Below, one piece after another: positions 8,309-18,421 of a stretch of DNA of 44,753 bases (the stretch's first letter is position 1; every line of letters starts with the position of its first letter). The DNA lies in assembly GCA_029782295.1 (NCBI GenBank), contig JAKOVB010000091.1:1-44753 (forward strand). The letters are read 5' to 3'. The position numbers and the translations under genes are program-made. Below the pieces are notes generated by a model that worked only from the letters and a program-made list of their open reading frames with translations, made no database searches and was not told where the DNA came from. The DNA is from Pseudomonadota bacterium. GTDB taxonomy: Bacteria > Pseudomonadota > Gammaproteobacteria > Burkholderiales > Methylophilaceae.

Positions 8309-10552
8309 TCACCGCCAATCGTCAAGCAGGACCTCCAGGTACGGCAGTCGTTCCTGGGGTGTCACTGTCAAGTGTTCGACGATGCCTCCCTTTAGTCGGC
8401 ATTCGACGACGGTGTTCTGCGGCGCCCAGAGCCGGAACCACACGTCGATCTTTTTATCCCAGCAGGGGAACAGGTAGATCCTGTCGCCCTCGGCTTGCAG
8501 CAACATCTCCTGGAGTTGGATCATGCCCGAGCCACCCCAGTTGTGGTCGGGTGTCCAGTCATGGCCCGGCCCCCAGAAAACCGGGGTCCGTAGCTCAGCG
8601 TTACTGAGCTTGCGAAGCAGGAATTCCATGGCCTCAGGCAGCATGCCGAGGCGGGCGTACTGGATACCCTGCTGATGCCAACTGATGTGCGCTAACTGAT
8701 CATCACTTTCGGGTGCGAGCCGGGCCGTGTCGATCGCGATTTGCAGGTCGGGCTTGCTGAGCCCAAACTGGCCGAACGGGAAGACGGTGTAGAGCTCGGG
8801 CACTTCGCAGTTGTGGAGGGGAGACGCGGTCTCGGCATAGGCGATGATCTTGCGCCCATCCTTCTCCCGGAAGGAGAGGGCCGGAACTCGTCCCAGGATG
8901 CGAAGCCAGTTCCGCCTCTGCTCGGGCGAGGCGTACACTGCCGGTAGCCGGAGCAGGCGGCGTAGGACGCAGTCGAGGCCAGCCACGGCGTCTACCGGAT
9001 TCCTGACGGGGTGGAAGGTTTCGAGCGCATTTCCCGGTTCAATGACCATCCTGCCCTGATCGTCGTCTCGGGCGTAGAACCCGTCGTAGAACTTCACCGC
9101 GCTGTCCATGAATTCGACGTATTGCGACACATCCTCGCCCGTGTACTCGAAGTAGTCGAGAATCATCAGGGCGACTTCGAGCTGGGTCGAGAAGTGATAG
9201 CGGATCTGAGGGACGGGCAGGCCCGTTTCGTTGCCCCAGCCGTGGTCGCAGGTCGGGCACAAACCATAGATGCCGACCTGCTCGGGATAGACCGCACCGT
9301 CTACGCCGAAGAACACCATGGCGCGCATCTGGGCCGTAGCGAGCGAGCGATTGTAGAAATCGAAATGCTGCCGCATCGGGGCGAAGTCGCCGCTCTTAAG
9401 CATCGGCCAATACAGCAAGCGCTGGTTCTGCGCCGTGTGGGAGCCGCCACCCCAGAGACGGAAGTCGGGCGTATAGTGCAGCTCGATGTCTGACCAGGGG
9501 CTCCTACCCGCGAGGATTGGGTCAAACGTGAATAGCCCGCCGTTGAATTTGGTCGGCCAAACACCCGCGTAGTTGCAGCCCAACAGATAGCGAAATAGTT
9601 GGTAGTTGCGCCCGATTTGCCAGAACGGGTCGTCAGCGTCGGCATGGTCGGGCCAGATGTGGATGAAGCTCTTCGCCCAATAGGCCCGCCACCATGCGCG
9701 CGTGTTGTCGAACGCGACCTGTCCGCTCGCCTCGCTGGTGTCCACGAGCGTGGCCAGGTCCTTGCGCCACTGTGCGAGCGAACTGACCTGCTCGGTCAAC
9801 AGGTAGATCACAATGCTCTGCTGCGAAGACGGCGCGACTGACTCAAACCCGTACGCGAGATAGCCGGTGTCGGCGTAGACACCCCGCGTCGTGCCGGTGA
9901 AGCGCATGCCGGGGGCCTGCAACAAGCCACCCGTGGTCCGGCCTCGCTGTGGATTGTATAGGGTTATCTTGTGTTCGCGGAGGCCCTGGGTGTCCATCTC
10001 CCGGTCGAAAGACAGGTCGTCATCCAGATTCCGATGGTAGAAGAGGAGCTCGTCGGCTCCAGTCACCTCCACCTGGTCCCTGTGGAAGATCACCGGCTTG
10101 TCCGGATCCCCCCACACCTCTTTGCACTGGAACAGCTCATACGACTGGTTGTCGACGCGACGATCCTCGTCGCGCCATGTCTCGTATTGCAGCCGCAGGG
10201 CAAGGCTGTATTCCGCGGACAAGTCGAGGTGAATCACAGGCAAGAGCGCGTCGACCCAAAGCAAGATGCGCGCGCTCCCCTGGTCGCTGCGGCCTTCAAC
10301 GACAATGCAGCCGTCTTCCAGAACGAGTTCCTGCAGGAAGCCGTCTTGGAAAGGGTCTGGTTCGACCGCGATGCGGAGCCGGCCACCCTTGAGCATGGAA
10401 CCGTTCTCGTCAAAGCAGCCCGATTGCTGGAAGTATAACAGGAGCTCGCTGTGCTCCACCCACACGTTGCAGCCGATGTTGTGGCCGCCCAGGGGCATGG
10501 ACTCTGCGGAATGCATGCTCTGCGTATGCCACTTGAGATGATAGTCTTGCAT
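8309..10552 (-). CDS. DUF5703-domain putative glycosidase (copy B)
   Basis: The 747-aa protein opens with a DUF5703 domain (SMPLGGHNIGCNVWVEHSELLLYFQQSG.FDENGSMLKGGRLRI). A long helical region with WWRAYWAKSFIH, GRNYQLFRYLLGCNYAGVWPTKFNGGLFTFD and PGHDWTPDHNWGGSGMIQLQEMLLQ looks like an (alpha/alpha)6 barrel of the GH95/GH63 kind. A small beta-domain ends it (IYLFPCWDKKIDVWFRLWAPQNTVVECRLKGG). There is no signal peptide, so it is cytoplasmic. It starts 3 nt after the GH78-like gene and is the last gene of the tight operon. The substrate is unknown. A role in cutting rhamnose- or fucose-containing oligosaccharides is inferred from the neighbours. Confidence 0.75.
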   Translation of the reverse strand: MQDYHLKWHTQSMHSAESMPLGGHNIGCNVWVEHSELLLYFQQSGCFDENGSMLKGGRLRIAVEPDPFQDGFLQELVLEDGCIVVEGRSDQGSARILLWVDALLPVIHLDLSAEYSLALRLQYETWRDEDRRVDNQSYELFQCKEVWGDPDKPVIFHRDQVEVTGADELLFYHRNLDDDLSFDREMDTQGLREHKITLYNPQRGRTTGGLLQAPGMRFTGTTRGVYADTGYLAYGFESVAPSSQQSIVIYLLTEQVSSLAQWRKDLATLVDTSEASGQVAFDNTRAWWRAYWAKSFIHIWPDHADADDPFWQIGRNYQLFRYLLGCNYAGVWPTKFNGGLFTFDPILAGRSPWSDIELHYTPDFRLWGGGSHTAQNQRLLYWPMLKSGDFAPMRQHFDFYNRSLATAQMRAMVFFGVDGAVYPEQVGIYGLCPTCDHGWGNETGLPVPQIRYHFSTQLEVALMILDYFEYTGEDVSQYVEFMDSAVKFYDGFYARDDDQGRMVIEPGNALETFHPVRNPVDAVAGLDCVLRRLLRLPAVYASPEQRRNWLRILGRVPALSFREKDGRKIIAYAETASPLHNCEVPELYTVFPFGQFGLSKPDLQIAIDTARLAPESDDQLAHISWHQQGIQYARLGMLPEAMEFLLRKLSNAELRTPVFWGPGHDWTPDHNWGGSGMIQLQEMLLQAEGDRIYLFPCWDKKIDVWFRLWAPQNTVVECRLKGGIVEHLTVTPQERLPYLEVLLDDWR

Positions 10553-10555
10553 TGG

Positions 10556-12898
10556 CTACAGTCTCATCCATTCGCGCTTTGCGATACAGGTGGTCTGATC
10601 AGTAACAACGTTGAGACCCTCTGGCGCCAAGAGCGCGAGTCCGCTGGTGTCAGACCTGAGTTGAATGTCGCCAGGGGGTACCTTGATGCGGCAGTGCATG
10701 GTCATGCCTTGTGGCAATCGAGGCGACAACCCAATCCTGCTCCAACCCGGCTCCAATGGCCGTATGCCACAAAGGGACTCCACAATAAGTGAGTTCACAC
10801 ACGAGCCCCAGCCGTGGGCTGTGTTGTGGTCGGTCGGCACGAAATCCTCACCCCAGGTTGCGGCGTTCATTTCGAGGAATCGCCCATAATAGCGACGCAA
10901 GATGTGCATTCCCTGCTCAACAAAGCCCTGTTCGAAAAGAGGCTCCAGAACGAGCTGCGACCAGCCGATGCCAAAGGGTTGATCGGCGATGGACGTCACG
11001 GTATGCTTTGCTCCTTCCAGGAGCTGTAGCATTTTGGCAGCAGCCCCCGCTCGCTGCTGCGCGGTGCCGAGCTTCGTCAGGCAGGCCAGCGCATTACTGT
11101 GCAGATCAAATGCCACCGGTGTCGAATGGTTGATGCTGCTGACGGGACGAACCGTGTCCGCCGGCACATGAGAACGAAAGCAGTTCTCCTCCTGGTCATA
11201 GAAGGACATAAGCGCCAGGCCAAGTTGGGCGACCAGTTCATCGCTCAGCGCCCGCACTGACCCAAAACCGCTAGACGAGTGTTGTGTCATCGCCTGGACA
11301 GCCTGGGCCGCCAGGAGGAGGAGCCCATTGATGGGCATGGAATAGGGCTCCTTGTTCAGGGCGGCCCAATCCACCCAGTGCCATGCGTAGCCGGGCGGGA
11401 TGAACAGGCCGTCATGGGTCAAGTGTCTCCTGCAGAAGCTCAGCAGGCGTCCAGCTGCCGGCAACTGCCTCGCCAGGAACGCATCGTCGCCCGTTGCCCA
11501 GTAGTATTCTCGACAGGAATGCGCCCAGAAGAGGGCCTGGTCGATCAGCACCATGAAGCTGTAACCCGAAGGGACAACGGCGTTGGGAATGCCGTCCTCG
11601 TCGATACCCTGACCGATAAGCTCAAGACAATGCCGCCACATGGCTGTGTCGCCGAAGGTGTAGAAGGCAGCTTTGCCACCGACGCAGCCGTCGAAGGTCC
11701 AGAGGACGTTCTCGCGGACCGGTTCCCCGATGACATCCGTGGTAGCGGATCGCAGCGTTTCGGCAGAGGTGTCCCAGACGCGCTGCAGAAACGCATCGCT
11801 GCAAGCAAACTGATTGTCCTGGGCATAGGGATAGTCAACGGTCGTCGTGCGCAGCCTGAAGCGGCAGTCGCCGGCTCCTGCGATCTTTACCGTCAGAAAA
11901 CGACATCCGCGCGGTGTCAGCCCCATCCAGGAGGTGCTTCTGGCGCTGGGCGCAAAGCTGTCGCAGAAACCCTCCGAATCGTGACCAAAGCCCATCATCG
12001 TGTGGGGACGTTCCTGCAGCGAGAGATCGTAGTAGAACTCCAGTCTGACATCGCCGGACTGGCTGACTATTTCGACTCCGGGACGGACATAGCGCGTCTT
12101 GTCGAAGTCAAACACGTACACATTGTCCTCGGTCGAGTCAAGGCTGTCACTCAGTTCCTCTCGAGTGCAGCGCGCGCCGATCACAGGCTGTGCTTCAAAG
12201 GTCTGCGCGAGGTTGGTATAGCGGACATCCGGCATCTCCCGCCCCGTCTTGCCCCGCCAGCAGGGCTGAGGCGTACACGGCGTTTCCAGACTTCTCTGCG
12301 TCCTGCCCGGTTCGAGAAGTTTCCACGGCGGCGTTCCTGCGCCGCCCAAACAGAACGCAGCAGCCCATCCACCGAGTGGCTCAGCCGTTTTCCATTCGTC
12401 CGGCTCGTCTGCACCGCGCACATGCTCCTGAAAGCCTAAGGGAGTTGAGCAAGTATAGGGTGTCCCAGTATACCAGGCAGCATTACGTACCTTCCAGGAG
12501 CTGTCCGTGCCTATGGGTGTCGACCCCTCAGCACAGACGATTTCACCATGTGCTAGAAGGCCCATACGGTTTATCAGGGAGTAGCCGGTGATGCCAGAAG
12601 GCTTCTGCACGACCACGGCGAACGCGTTGCTGCCGGCTACAAGCGTCGATGTGATGTCCACGACATCATAGCACTGGCGCTGTGGATAGCAGCGCGCTGG
12701 CCCACTCGCAACGAACGTTCCGTTGATCCACAAGAAATACCTGATGGACGCCGTGATAGCTATTCGTGCGGACAGCGGCCTAGAGCGAATGTCATAGTCC
12801 CGCCGAAACGCCAGATGTTCACCTAGCAGAGGATAGGCATCTCTCTGCCACGATTCGGTGATCCACATGGCGGTCCAATTCTCAGGGTAGGCTTCCAT
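10556..12898 (-). CDS. GH78-like alpha-L-rhamnosidase family protein
   Basis: This 780-aa protein has the bacterial rhamnosidase architecture. An N-terminal beta-sandwich (WTAMWITESWQRD... FRRDYDI... YFLWINGTFVASGPARCYP) is followed by a second sandwich, a six-hairpin barrel (about 390-690) and a C-terminal domain (IRPLEPGWSRIGLSPRLPQGMTMHCRIKVPPGDIQL). The usual GH78 motif around the general acid (DCPQRDERLGWTGD) is altered to GEPVRENVLWTFDG, and TWGEDFVP..HNTAHGWGS stands where a second Glu is expected. It may use another deoxysugar. No signal peptide. The ATG directly abuts the upstream TAG stop (TAGATG), implying coupled translation. Confidence 0.78.
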   Translation of the reverse strand: MEAYPENWTAMWITESWQRDAYPLLGEHLAFRRDYDIRSRPLSARIAITASIRYFLWINGTFVASGPARCYPQRQCYDVVDITSTLVAGSNAFAVVVQKPSGITGYSLINRMGLLAHGEIVCAEGSTPIGTDSSWKVRNAAWYTGTPYTCSTPLGFQEHVRGADEPDEWKTAEPLGGWAAAFCLGGAGTPPWKLLEPGRTQRSLETPCTPQPCWRGKTGREMPDVRYTNLAQTFEAQPVIGARCTREELSDSLDSTEDNVYVFDFDKTRYVRPGVEIVSQSGDVRLEFYYDLSLQERPHTMMGFGHDSEGFCDSFAPSARSTSWMGLTPRGCRFLTVKIAGAGDCRFRLRTTTVDYPYAQDNQFACSDAFLQRVWDTSAETLRSATTDVIGEPVRENVLWTFDGCVGGKAAFYTFGDTAMWRHCLELIGQGIDEDGIPNAVVPSGYSFMVLIDQALFWAHSCREYYWATGDDAFLARQLPAAGRLLSFCRRHLTHDGLFIPPGYAWHWVDWAALNKEPYSMPINGLLLLAAQAVQAMTQHSSSGFGSVRALSDELVAQLGLALMSFYDQEENCFRSHVPADTVRPVSSINHSTPVAFDLHSNALACLTKLGTAQQRAGAAAKMLQLLEGAKHTVTSIADQPFGIGWSQLVLEPLFEQGFVEQGMHILRRYYGRFLEMNAATWGEDFVPTDHNTAHGWGSCVNSLIVESLCGIRPLEPGWSRIGLSPRLPQGMTMHCRIKVPPGDIQLRSDTSGLALLAPEGLNVVTDQTTCIAKREWMRL

Positions 12899-15277
12899 CT
12901 ACTGATCACCCCGTTCATCAAGTCGAGCCGGAAAGCTCACATCCTGCCAGCGTTCAGGCGGGTCGACTGCCAGTCTCTCGATTCTGCCCTGTCGATACAC
13001 ACATTCCACCGTGGTGTTATGCGGAGCATGAAGCTTGAACGACACATCCCAGGTTGCTGGCCAAGCCGGGAGAACTCGGATCTGGCTGCCTTCAGCCTGA
13101 AGGGTCATCAATTGCAGGGTTGTCAGGATGTTCGCCCCGTGATCGATGTCGGGAACGGCATCGTAGATCGGCCCCCACATGGCCGGGAAGCGATACCCCG
13201 GATTCGTCAGCGCACAGTTGTGCTCAAGAATGCTTCGCGCGTCCTCACTGAGTCCAAGCAAGGCGGCGACCATGCCATGTTGCTGCCAGCCCGAATAGCT
13301 TGGATATTCAGGCGATTGGCCCAGCTTGAAGGGCTGAAAGCTGCCGGCGATATCGGAAGCATGACGGAAGGAGTCGATCGCCAGTTCGAGATCTGGTCTG
13401 CCAAGTCCATAGAGGCGGAATGGGAAGATGGCATAGAAGGCCGGGGATTCGCTGTTGTGTCGAACGGACTCATACGAAGCCGCCGGCGCCAAGATGTGTT
13501 TGTCCTTGGCAAATTCGACAGGAATCTCGGGAATGATCTGCCGGAACCGCAGAAAGAACGCGCGATTGGGGACCCTGTCCGGCGGCAGGGCGAGGATGCG
13601 CTCCACCACGGCGTGCAAACCCGATACCACCGGCAGGCTATTGGTGGTGTCCCAGTAGGTTTCCACCGACTGAATCGGTTGAATGACGATCTTGCCGTGC
13701 TGGCGCACAGGGAAGCGTGTTGCGATGAAGTCCAACAGGTCATGGGCATACGGCAAGAGTTCAGTCCCAAGAAAGGCCTGATCGTCTCGGTACTCGTGGA
13801 GGTCAAGCATTAGCTGGAGCAACTCGAGCCCTGGGGAGAGGTCTACCGCACCCCCCCATCGGTTCTCGGAATAGCCATCAGGCTTTCCGCGCCGGTCCAA
13901 GCCGTAGACGTGCGCTGGTTGGAGCCCGAAGGTGTGTACGATTTCCGTGTTGTACTGTCCGTTGGCGCCGTAGTAGAGTTGTGCCCGGCCTCGATCCAAC
14001 TCCCAGAACCTTCGATAGAAATCGAAGAGCACCTGCAGCCAATCGGCCTCGCCGCGGGCAAGCATGGAGGCGTATGGCAGGCGCGTGTTCTGCCAAAGAT
14101 AGAAATGCCCCCACCCCCGTTCGTCGGGATTGAACTCAAGCGTAGGCTCACCGTCCGGTTGGGCAGTGAACGCCTCGCTGAAGGTCAGAACCTCAAGATG
14201 CTCCGAGCGTCCTGGCATCAGGTTGAACAACCCACCGCTGTACAGGATCGGAAACGCACCGTGACCCATGCAGGCAAACATCCAGCGTGTCAGTATGTAG
14301 GCACGGGTCACAGCAGATTGCCCTGGCGCCAGTTGTGTTGGCGCAGCGGGCTCAAGAGCCACATTGCTCAGCCCCGGCATCGTCAACGCCTGCACCGGAC
14401 GGTCACCCTCGACGAATATCCAGCTCGTCTGCCAGTAATCCTGCCACCATCGGGCCGTGCGTGTAAAGGCTTCGGTGACTCCAGGCGCCTCCTCACGCTG
14501 CAAGCGCATCTCATGGTGCCAGTCCTTCACACTTGCCGTCTGAGCGCTGTGCGTTGTGACGTGCACCACAAACGAGCGCAGGGGCTGTGGGGTAATCAGT
14601 CCACCCGAGCCGGTTGGTACGGCGCCCTCCAGGGTCATCAGGCCACCGAATACACGGTGGGTCAGACAGTCCGGAATGCTTTCGCTGATGGAATTGACAG
14701 CCTCTAGCCCGGCCAGGAATGGGATGATGGTGGGCCCGTTCTGATGGTAGAACAGAATTCCCTCTTCCACTTGCCGAACTACATCTGCCGCTTCAACTGC
14801 ACCTGTTAGCGTCGCCGTCTCAACTGAATTGGCAGGTGCATCCTGACGGGGATTCGTCCGCCAGTTCTGATAGACCGCTTCAACGGTGACAGGGACCGTG
14901 AAGGTGCCGGCGATATATACGGTTGGCTGGCCCGAATCAACGATGACCTGGACTTGGCCATGGTTCTCGCCATCTCCACCCAGATCGATGTCGATTCGAC
15001 CATCACTCAGGACAAGCGTCTGCCGAAACGCCAGTCCAATCAGGTCCACGTCAGACAAGATCTTGATCCGCACCTTGCCGAGTTTTACGCAGCGGTCACA
15101 CTCTGTCCGTGCATCGGTGCGGGCAATGTAGAAATGTAGCTCTCCATCCGCCTGCACCCACAGGCTGATGCCAACTTCACCATTGCCCAGCGGCATGGCG
15201 CTGCGGTCCGTGCACCCTGGCGTTGTCCATGTGACGTTGTACGGGGCCAGCTCCCCGAGCACCCAGTCTGTGTTCAT
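12899..15277 (-). CDS. DUF5703-domain putative glycosidase (copy A)
   Basis: The protein has 792 aa from ATG 15277, or 818 aa from ATG 15355. The shorter start is preferred because AAGGAAG precedes it and similarity begins at VTWTTPGCTDRSAMPLGNGEVGISLWVQADGELHFYI. The DUF5703 domain (about 1-280) leads into a helical-barrel region (WWQDYWQTSWIF, GAFPILYSGGLFNL, RGWGHFYLWQNTRLPYASMLARG) and a beta C-terminus (AWPATWDVSFKLHAPHNTTVECVYRQG). It is a paralogue of the 8309-10552 product and shares its end motif. No signal peptide. Its catalytic residues are not established; assignment as a glycosidase is by fold resemblance and context. Confidence 0.75.
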   Translation of the reverse strand: MNTDWVLGELAPYNVTWTTPGCTDRSAMPLGNGEVGISLWVQADGELHFYIARTDARTECDRCVKLGKVRIKILSDVDLIGLAFRQTLVLSDGRIDIDLGGDGENHGQVQVIVDSGQPTVYIAGTFTVPVTVEAVYQNWRTNPRQDAPANSVETATLTGAVEAADVVRQVEEGILFYHQNGPTIIPFLAGLEAVNSISESIPDCLTHRVFGGLMTLEGAVPTGSGGLITPQPLRSFVVHVTTHSAQTASVKDWHHEMRLQREEAPGVTEAFTRTARWWQDYWQTSWIFVEGDRPVQALTMPGLSNVALEPAAPTQLAPGQSAVTRAYILTRWMFACMGHGAFPILYSGGLFNLMPGRSEHLEVLTFSEAFTAQPDGEPTLEFNPDERGWGHFYLWQNTRLPYASMLARGEADWLQVLFDFYRRFWELDRGRAQLYYGANGQYNTEIVHTFGLQPAHVYGLDRRGKPDGYSENRWGGAVDLSPGLELLQLMLDLHEYRDDQAFLGTELLPYAHDLLDFIATRFPVRQHGKIVIQPIQSVETYWDTTNSLPVVSGLHAVVERILALPPDRVPNRAFFLRFRQIIPEIPVEFAKDKHILAPAASYESVRHNSESPAFYAIFPFRLYGLGRPDLELAIDSFRHASDIAGSFQPFKLGQSPEYPSYSGWQQHGMVAALLGLSEDARSILEHNCALTNPGYRFPAMWGPIYDAVPDIDHGANILTTLQLMTLQAEGSQIRVLPAWPATWDVSFKLHAPHNTTVECVYRQGRIERLAVDPPERWQDVSFPARLDERGDQ

Positions 15278-15381
15278 TCCTGAATCGCTTCCTTGATCAC
15301 TGCCGGGGTTAGCTGAGAACTGCCACTGGCTGCCGAGCTCTGCTTTGACTGCCATGGTCCAGGACGGAACTCACAACCGGG

Positions 15382-18300
15382 CTACCAGCACAGACGCACC
15401 TGGTCCCAGCCAAATGGCGTGAGTATGTAGTCATCGGTCCAGCGAACCTTGTCTCGAAAGTCCTCCGGGTTCGTGCGCCTGGGGTCACCCCCGGCGTAGT
15501 GGTGCGGACCGAGCAGATTCCGCAAGGTACCAACCAGTTCGATTTCAATCATATTGGCGCCGACTTGGGTGTAATCCGATATCTTGACTCTATGGGGTGG
15601 CCAGGCGGCTGTACCCGCGTGCCTGCCGTTCACCCTCACATGAACAAGGGCAGCGTTGAGTTGATCGATCTCCAGATGGACATCAGAAGCGATGGACGGA
15701 AGCTCAACCTGTTGCGCCAACGTCATCCGCCCGGCGAAAAATGGAAAGCCGCTGGAGGTGAGATCGATTTGGGGAAAACGGGCGCCGTCACCTGAGACTG
15801 AGTGGGGCAGGGACCGGAGACCATACTCTGGAGCATAGCGATCGAAGATCTGGCCGGTCAGGCGGTTCTCCTGGCGCACCAAGCGGGAGGTGACGCCGAA
15901 CTCCCCTGTGATGTAGACGCTCTCGAACTCGGTAGACCTGTTGAACTTCCCCATTACGTGCACTTCATTCCGGCCAATCTGAACGAACCGGGTGATTTCC
16001 GTTTGTCTAAACGCCGGATCGATCCACCATCCTCGATCCGGGCAGGTGTCCAGCTCCTGCCCATTGACAGAGATTGCGAACTGCTGAGGGGTTTCCATCA
16101 CAAGACATACCGCACCTGTGAGGGCCTCCTCTGTGTCAAACCAGTATCGCAGTTGATAGCAGCTTCCCGTGCCGGCGCGTGCCGCGACCTGCTGGGCATC
16201 GAGCACATGCATGGGGGAGGACCAGTCCATACCCTCGATCTGGATCTGGACCGTGTCCAGTATGAGTGCGTTGGGTTCGTTCAGGCCAATGCGCCAGTGG
16301 TTGGCCAGCACTTTTCCCGCCTGGACCGCTTGCGGACGGTCCGTCTCCTGCCGGGGCGCCTGGGTTGAGTCGATCACAAACAAGTGAGAACCCGCTGGAG
16401 CGAAGTCCAGGTCGATTTCGGTCAAGTCGTCATGCGTCCGGGCCCGCAGGTCACAAACAGCCCCGGTTGCTGCGTCCCAGGCTTGAACCCGTCCCCGACA
16501 GCGCACCTGGACCGTAGCTTGACAATGGCGATCAGGGTCGATGTTCGCCAAGAAGTAGATGTGCTGACCGCCCGCTTCGCGGTGATGCGCCCAGATTTGG
16601 GGATGCCCGGCGATCCGCACATCAAAGGGGAGATGTTGATCCAGGGCGTCAGAGAGGTTCCCATTCGAGGTGACAATGGCATTGTCCGGCAGCACAGGTG
16701 CAACCGGCTCGCGACCATCAATCAGTGTCGGCAGCGGCTCCTGCACCAGGACCTTGCCGCCTGCGGCAGCAAACTCGGCCAATAGCCGGCTGGTGTTCTG
16801 TGACAGGGTGATAGACGGCGGTACGATGATAAGTCGATAGGCCATTCGGCCAACTACAAACCTGGGGCCATTTTCGTCGATCGTCACATGGGCTTCGCAG
16901 GGTTCGCCTCTTTCCATGAGCTGCTCATCGCCCAAGTGGAAATCACGCTGCAATTGCATCAGCTGCAGCAGCAGGCCATTCAGGGCCTGGTCCAGGCGGA
17001 TGACGGGAGCTGCGGCGCCTGGTCGGTATGCCGCCCAGGCGCTGCTGATGGGGTGGATGACGAGAATGTCGACTCTTCGATCTCCCATGCTCAGCAAGTA
17101 GCTGAGGCGGGCGAAATAGTCGGAAATGAGTCGGTTCTCTGGCCACCAGGGCTGCTGGAAGAACAGGTTAGGCGGGCAATCCCGCTTGCGCTCTCCCGCC
17201 ATGCTGTATAGGGCCATGTGCGGATTGTTCAGGTTGACGCCGAGAACGTACGCCCAGTCACCGATCCATTTCCGACCGGCGTGGCTGAAGTTCTGACCCG
17301 AACAGCCGTAGTTCTCGCACAGGGCGCGCCGCTTCCCCGTCTGGCAGGCGATGCTGTCCAATTGCTTGAGGGTGAGCACCATACCAGCGTCGAAGTCGTT
17401 GACACTACGGCCCAGCTTATCGATGCCGGGGATGTTCATCAAGGCGAGGTGGGGCATGACGGCCCCGACCCATGGGATCTGCCAGAGCAGCGTGTCCTCG
17501 CCCATGAAGTGGCCGGTGAACTGTAGCCCGTGCTGCTTGCACCATCGGTACACCTGCTTCGTGAACCGCTCGACGAACATGCGCGTGACCGTGCGATAGA
17601 AGTCGTAGCGCACCTTGTGGTAGTCGCCTGCGTCGAAAAACAAGCACGGCACGTGTGGCAGCAGGTCATAGCCGTTCGCAGCCCGAAAGAACTCGGGGAG
17701 ATCCCCTGTCCAGGGCACGGCCAGGTCGTCCGCCTGGTAGCCGAATTCACCGTAGATGTAGCGGTGGAACTGGAAGCAGGGCTCGTCGGTGAAGATGCCC
17801 GGAACGACCCGGCCGAACTCGGCGCCGATCTCCCCCGCGTAGACGGCATGAGTCGAATTGAGGAAGGCGGCGACCGCATCAGCGTTTAGCAAGTCGACGT
17901 AGGTATAGTCATTGAAGATCTCGTTCCCCAACGCCATCACGGAAGGATAGAATTGAATGAGCCTGTCATCTTCGCGCGCGAGACGCGGCGCCGGGTCGGG
18001 GCAAATATCCTGCAGGACCCCGTCTATCTCCCGAGCCCGAAATGTGGCGATGCGCTCCGCGAGGAGATTGGGCCGGGCGTCAATCTTACAGACCAGGCGC
18101 TTCGCGCGGTACTCCGGGTTGCCGGTGACGCTGGCGCCGCCCGCGTAGCCGCTCGGCCACTTGTCTTCGTCGTAGAGCCAGGCTTGTAGCCCGTACGACC
18201 GGGCCTCATCAACGGCCGCTCGCACACAGGCCAGCCAGTCAGGCCCCATGTAGGGCGTGCGAAGGCCCGCGCGCGAATGTATGAAGAAGCCCCCCCAGCC

Positions 18301-18420
18301 GCCCTCCCGCATCAACCTGATCTGTCGACGGAGCTCGTCCGGGTCAAGCAGGTCATTCCACGACCAGAAAGGGATCTCCCGGTACTCTTGCGCCGGGTTG
18401 CGAAACTCCTCGTTATCCAT
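15382..18420 (-). CDS. GH106-like alpha-L-rhamnosidase
   Basis: The 1012-aa protein starts at ATG 18420 (MDNEEFRNP), 1 nt after the GH78 stop and with GGGGAG upstream. An in-frame extension to 18564 lies inside the GH78 gene and is rejected. The N-terminal TIM-barrel part has GH106 signatures: EIPFWSWNDLLDPDELRRQI, GWGGFFIHSRAGLRTPYMG, WLYDEDKWPSGYAGG, GIFTDEPCFQFHRY and TGHFMGEDTLLWQIPWVGAVMPH. Beta-domains follow, including a galactose-binding-like module (about 800-1000: FAISVNGQEL, VHVRVNGRHAGTAAWPPHRVKI). GH106 enzymes cleave alpha-L-rhamnosides, for example in rhamnogalacturonan. No signal peptide, so it is likely cytosolic. Confidence 0.82.
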   Translation of the reverse strand: MDNEEFRNPAQEYREIPFWSWNDLLDPDELRRQIRLMREGGWGGFFIHSRAGLRTPYMGPDWLACVRAAVDEARSYGLQAWLYDEDKWPSGYAGGASVTGNPEYRAKRLVCKIDARPNLLAERIATFRAREIDGVLQDICPDPAPRLAREDDRLIQFYPSVMALGNEIFNDYTYVDLLNADAVAAFLNSTHAVYAGEIGAEFGRVVPGIFTDEPCFQFHRYIYGEFGYQADDLAVPWTGDLPEFFRAANGYDLLPHVPCLFFDAGDYHKVRYDFYRTVTRMFVERFTKQVYRWCKQHGLQFTGHFMGEDTLLWQIPWVGAVMPHLALMNIPGIDKLGRSVNDFDAGMVLTLKQLDSIACQTGKRRALCENYGCSGQNFSHAGRKWIGDWAYVLGVNLNNPHMALYSMAGERKRDCPPNLFFQQPWWPENRLISDYFARLSYLLSMGDRRVDILVIHPISSAWAAYRPGAAAPVIRLDQALNGLLLQLMQLQRDFHLGDEQLMERGEPCEAHVTIDENGPRFVVGRMAYRLIIVPPSITLSQNTSRLLAEFAAAGGKVLVQEPLPTLIDGREPVAPVLPDNAIVTSNGNLSDALDQHLPFDVRIAGHPQIWAHHREAGGQHIYFLANIDPDRHCQATVQVRCRGRVQAWDAATGAVCDLRARTHDDLTEIDLDFAPAGSHLFVIDSTQAPRQETDRPQAVQAGKVLANHWRIGLNEPNALILDTVQIQIEGMDWSSPMHVLDAQQVAARAGTGSCYQLRYWFDTEEALTGAVCLVMETPQQFAISVNGQELDTCPDRGWWIDPAFRQTEITRFVQIGRNEVHVMGKFNRSTEFESVYITGEFGVTSRLVRQENRLTGQIFDRYAPEYGLRSLPHSVSGDGARFPQIDLTSSGFPFFAGRMTLAQQVELPSIASDVHLEIDQLNAALVHVRVNGRHAGTAAWPPHRVKISDYTQVGANMIEIELVGTLRNLLGPHHYAGGDPRRTNPEDFRDKVRWTDDYILTPFGWDQVRLCW

Positions 18421-18421
18421 G

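Noticed and set aside
11279-12439. 386-codon plus-strand open frame
   Set aside because: It is a shadow of the GH78-like gene on the other strand.
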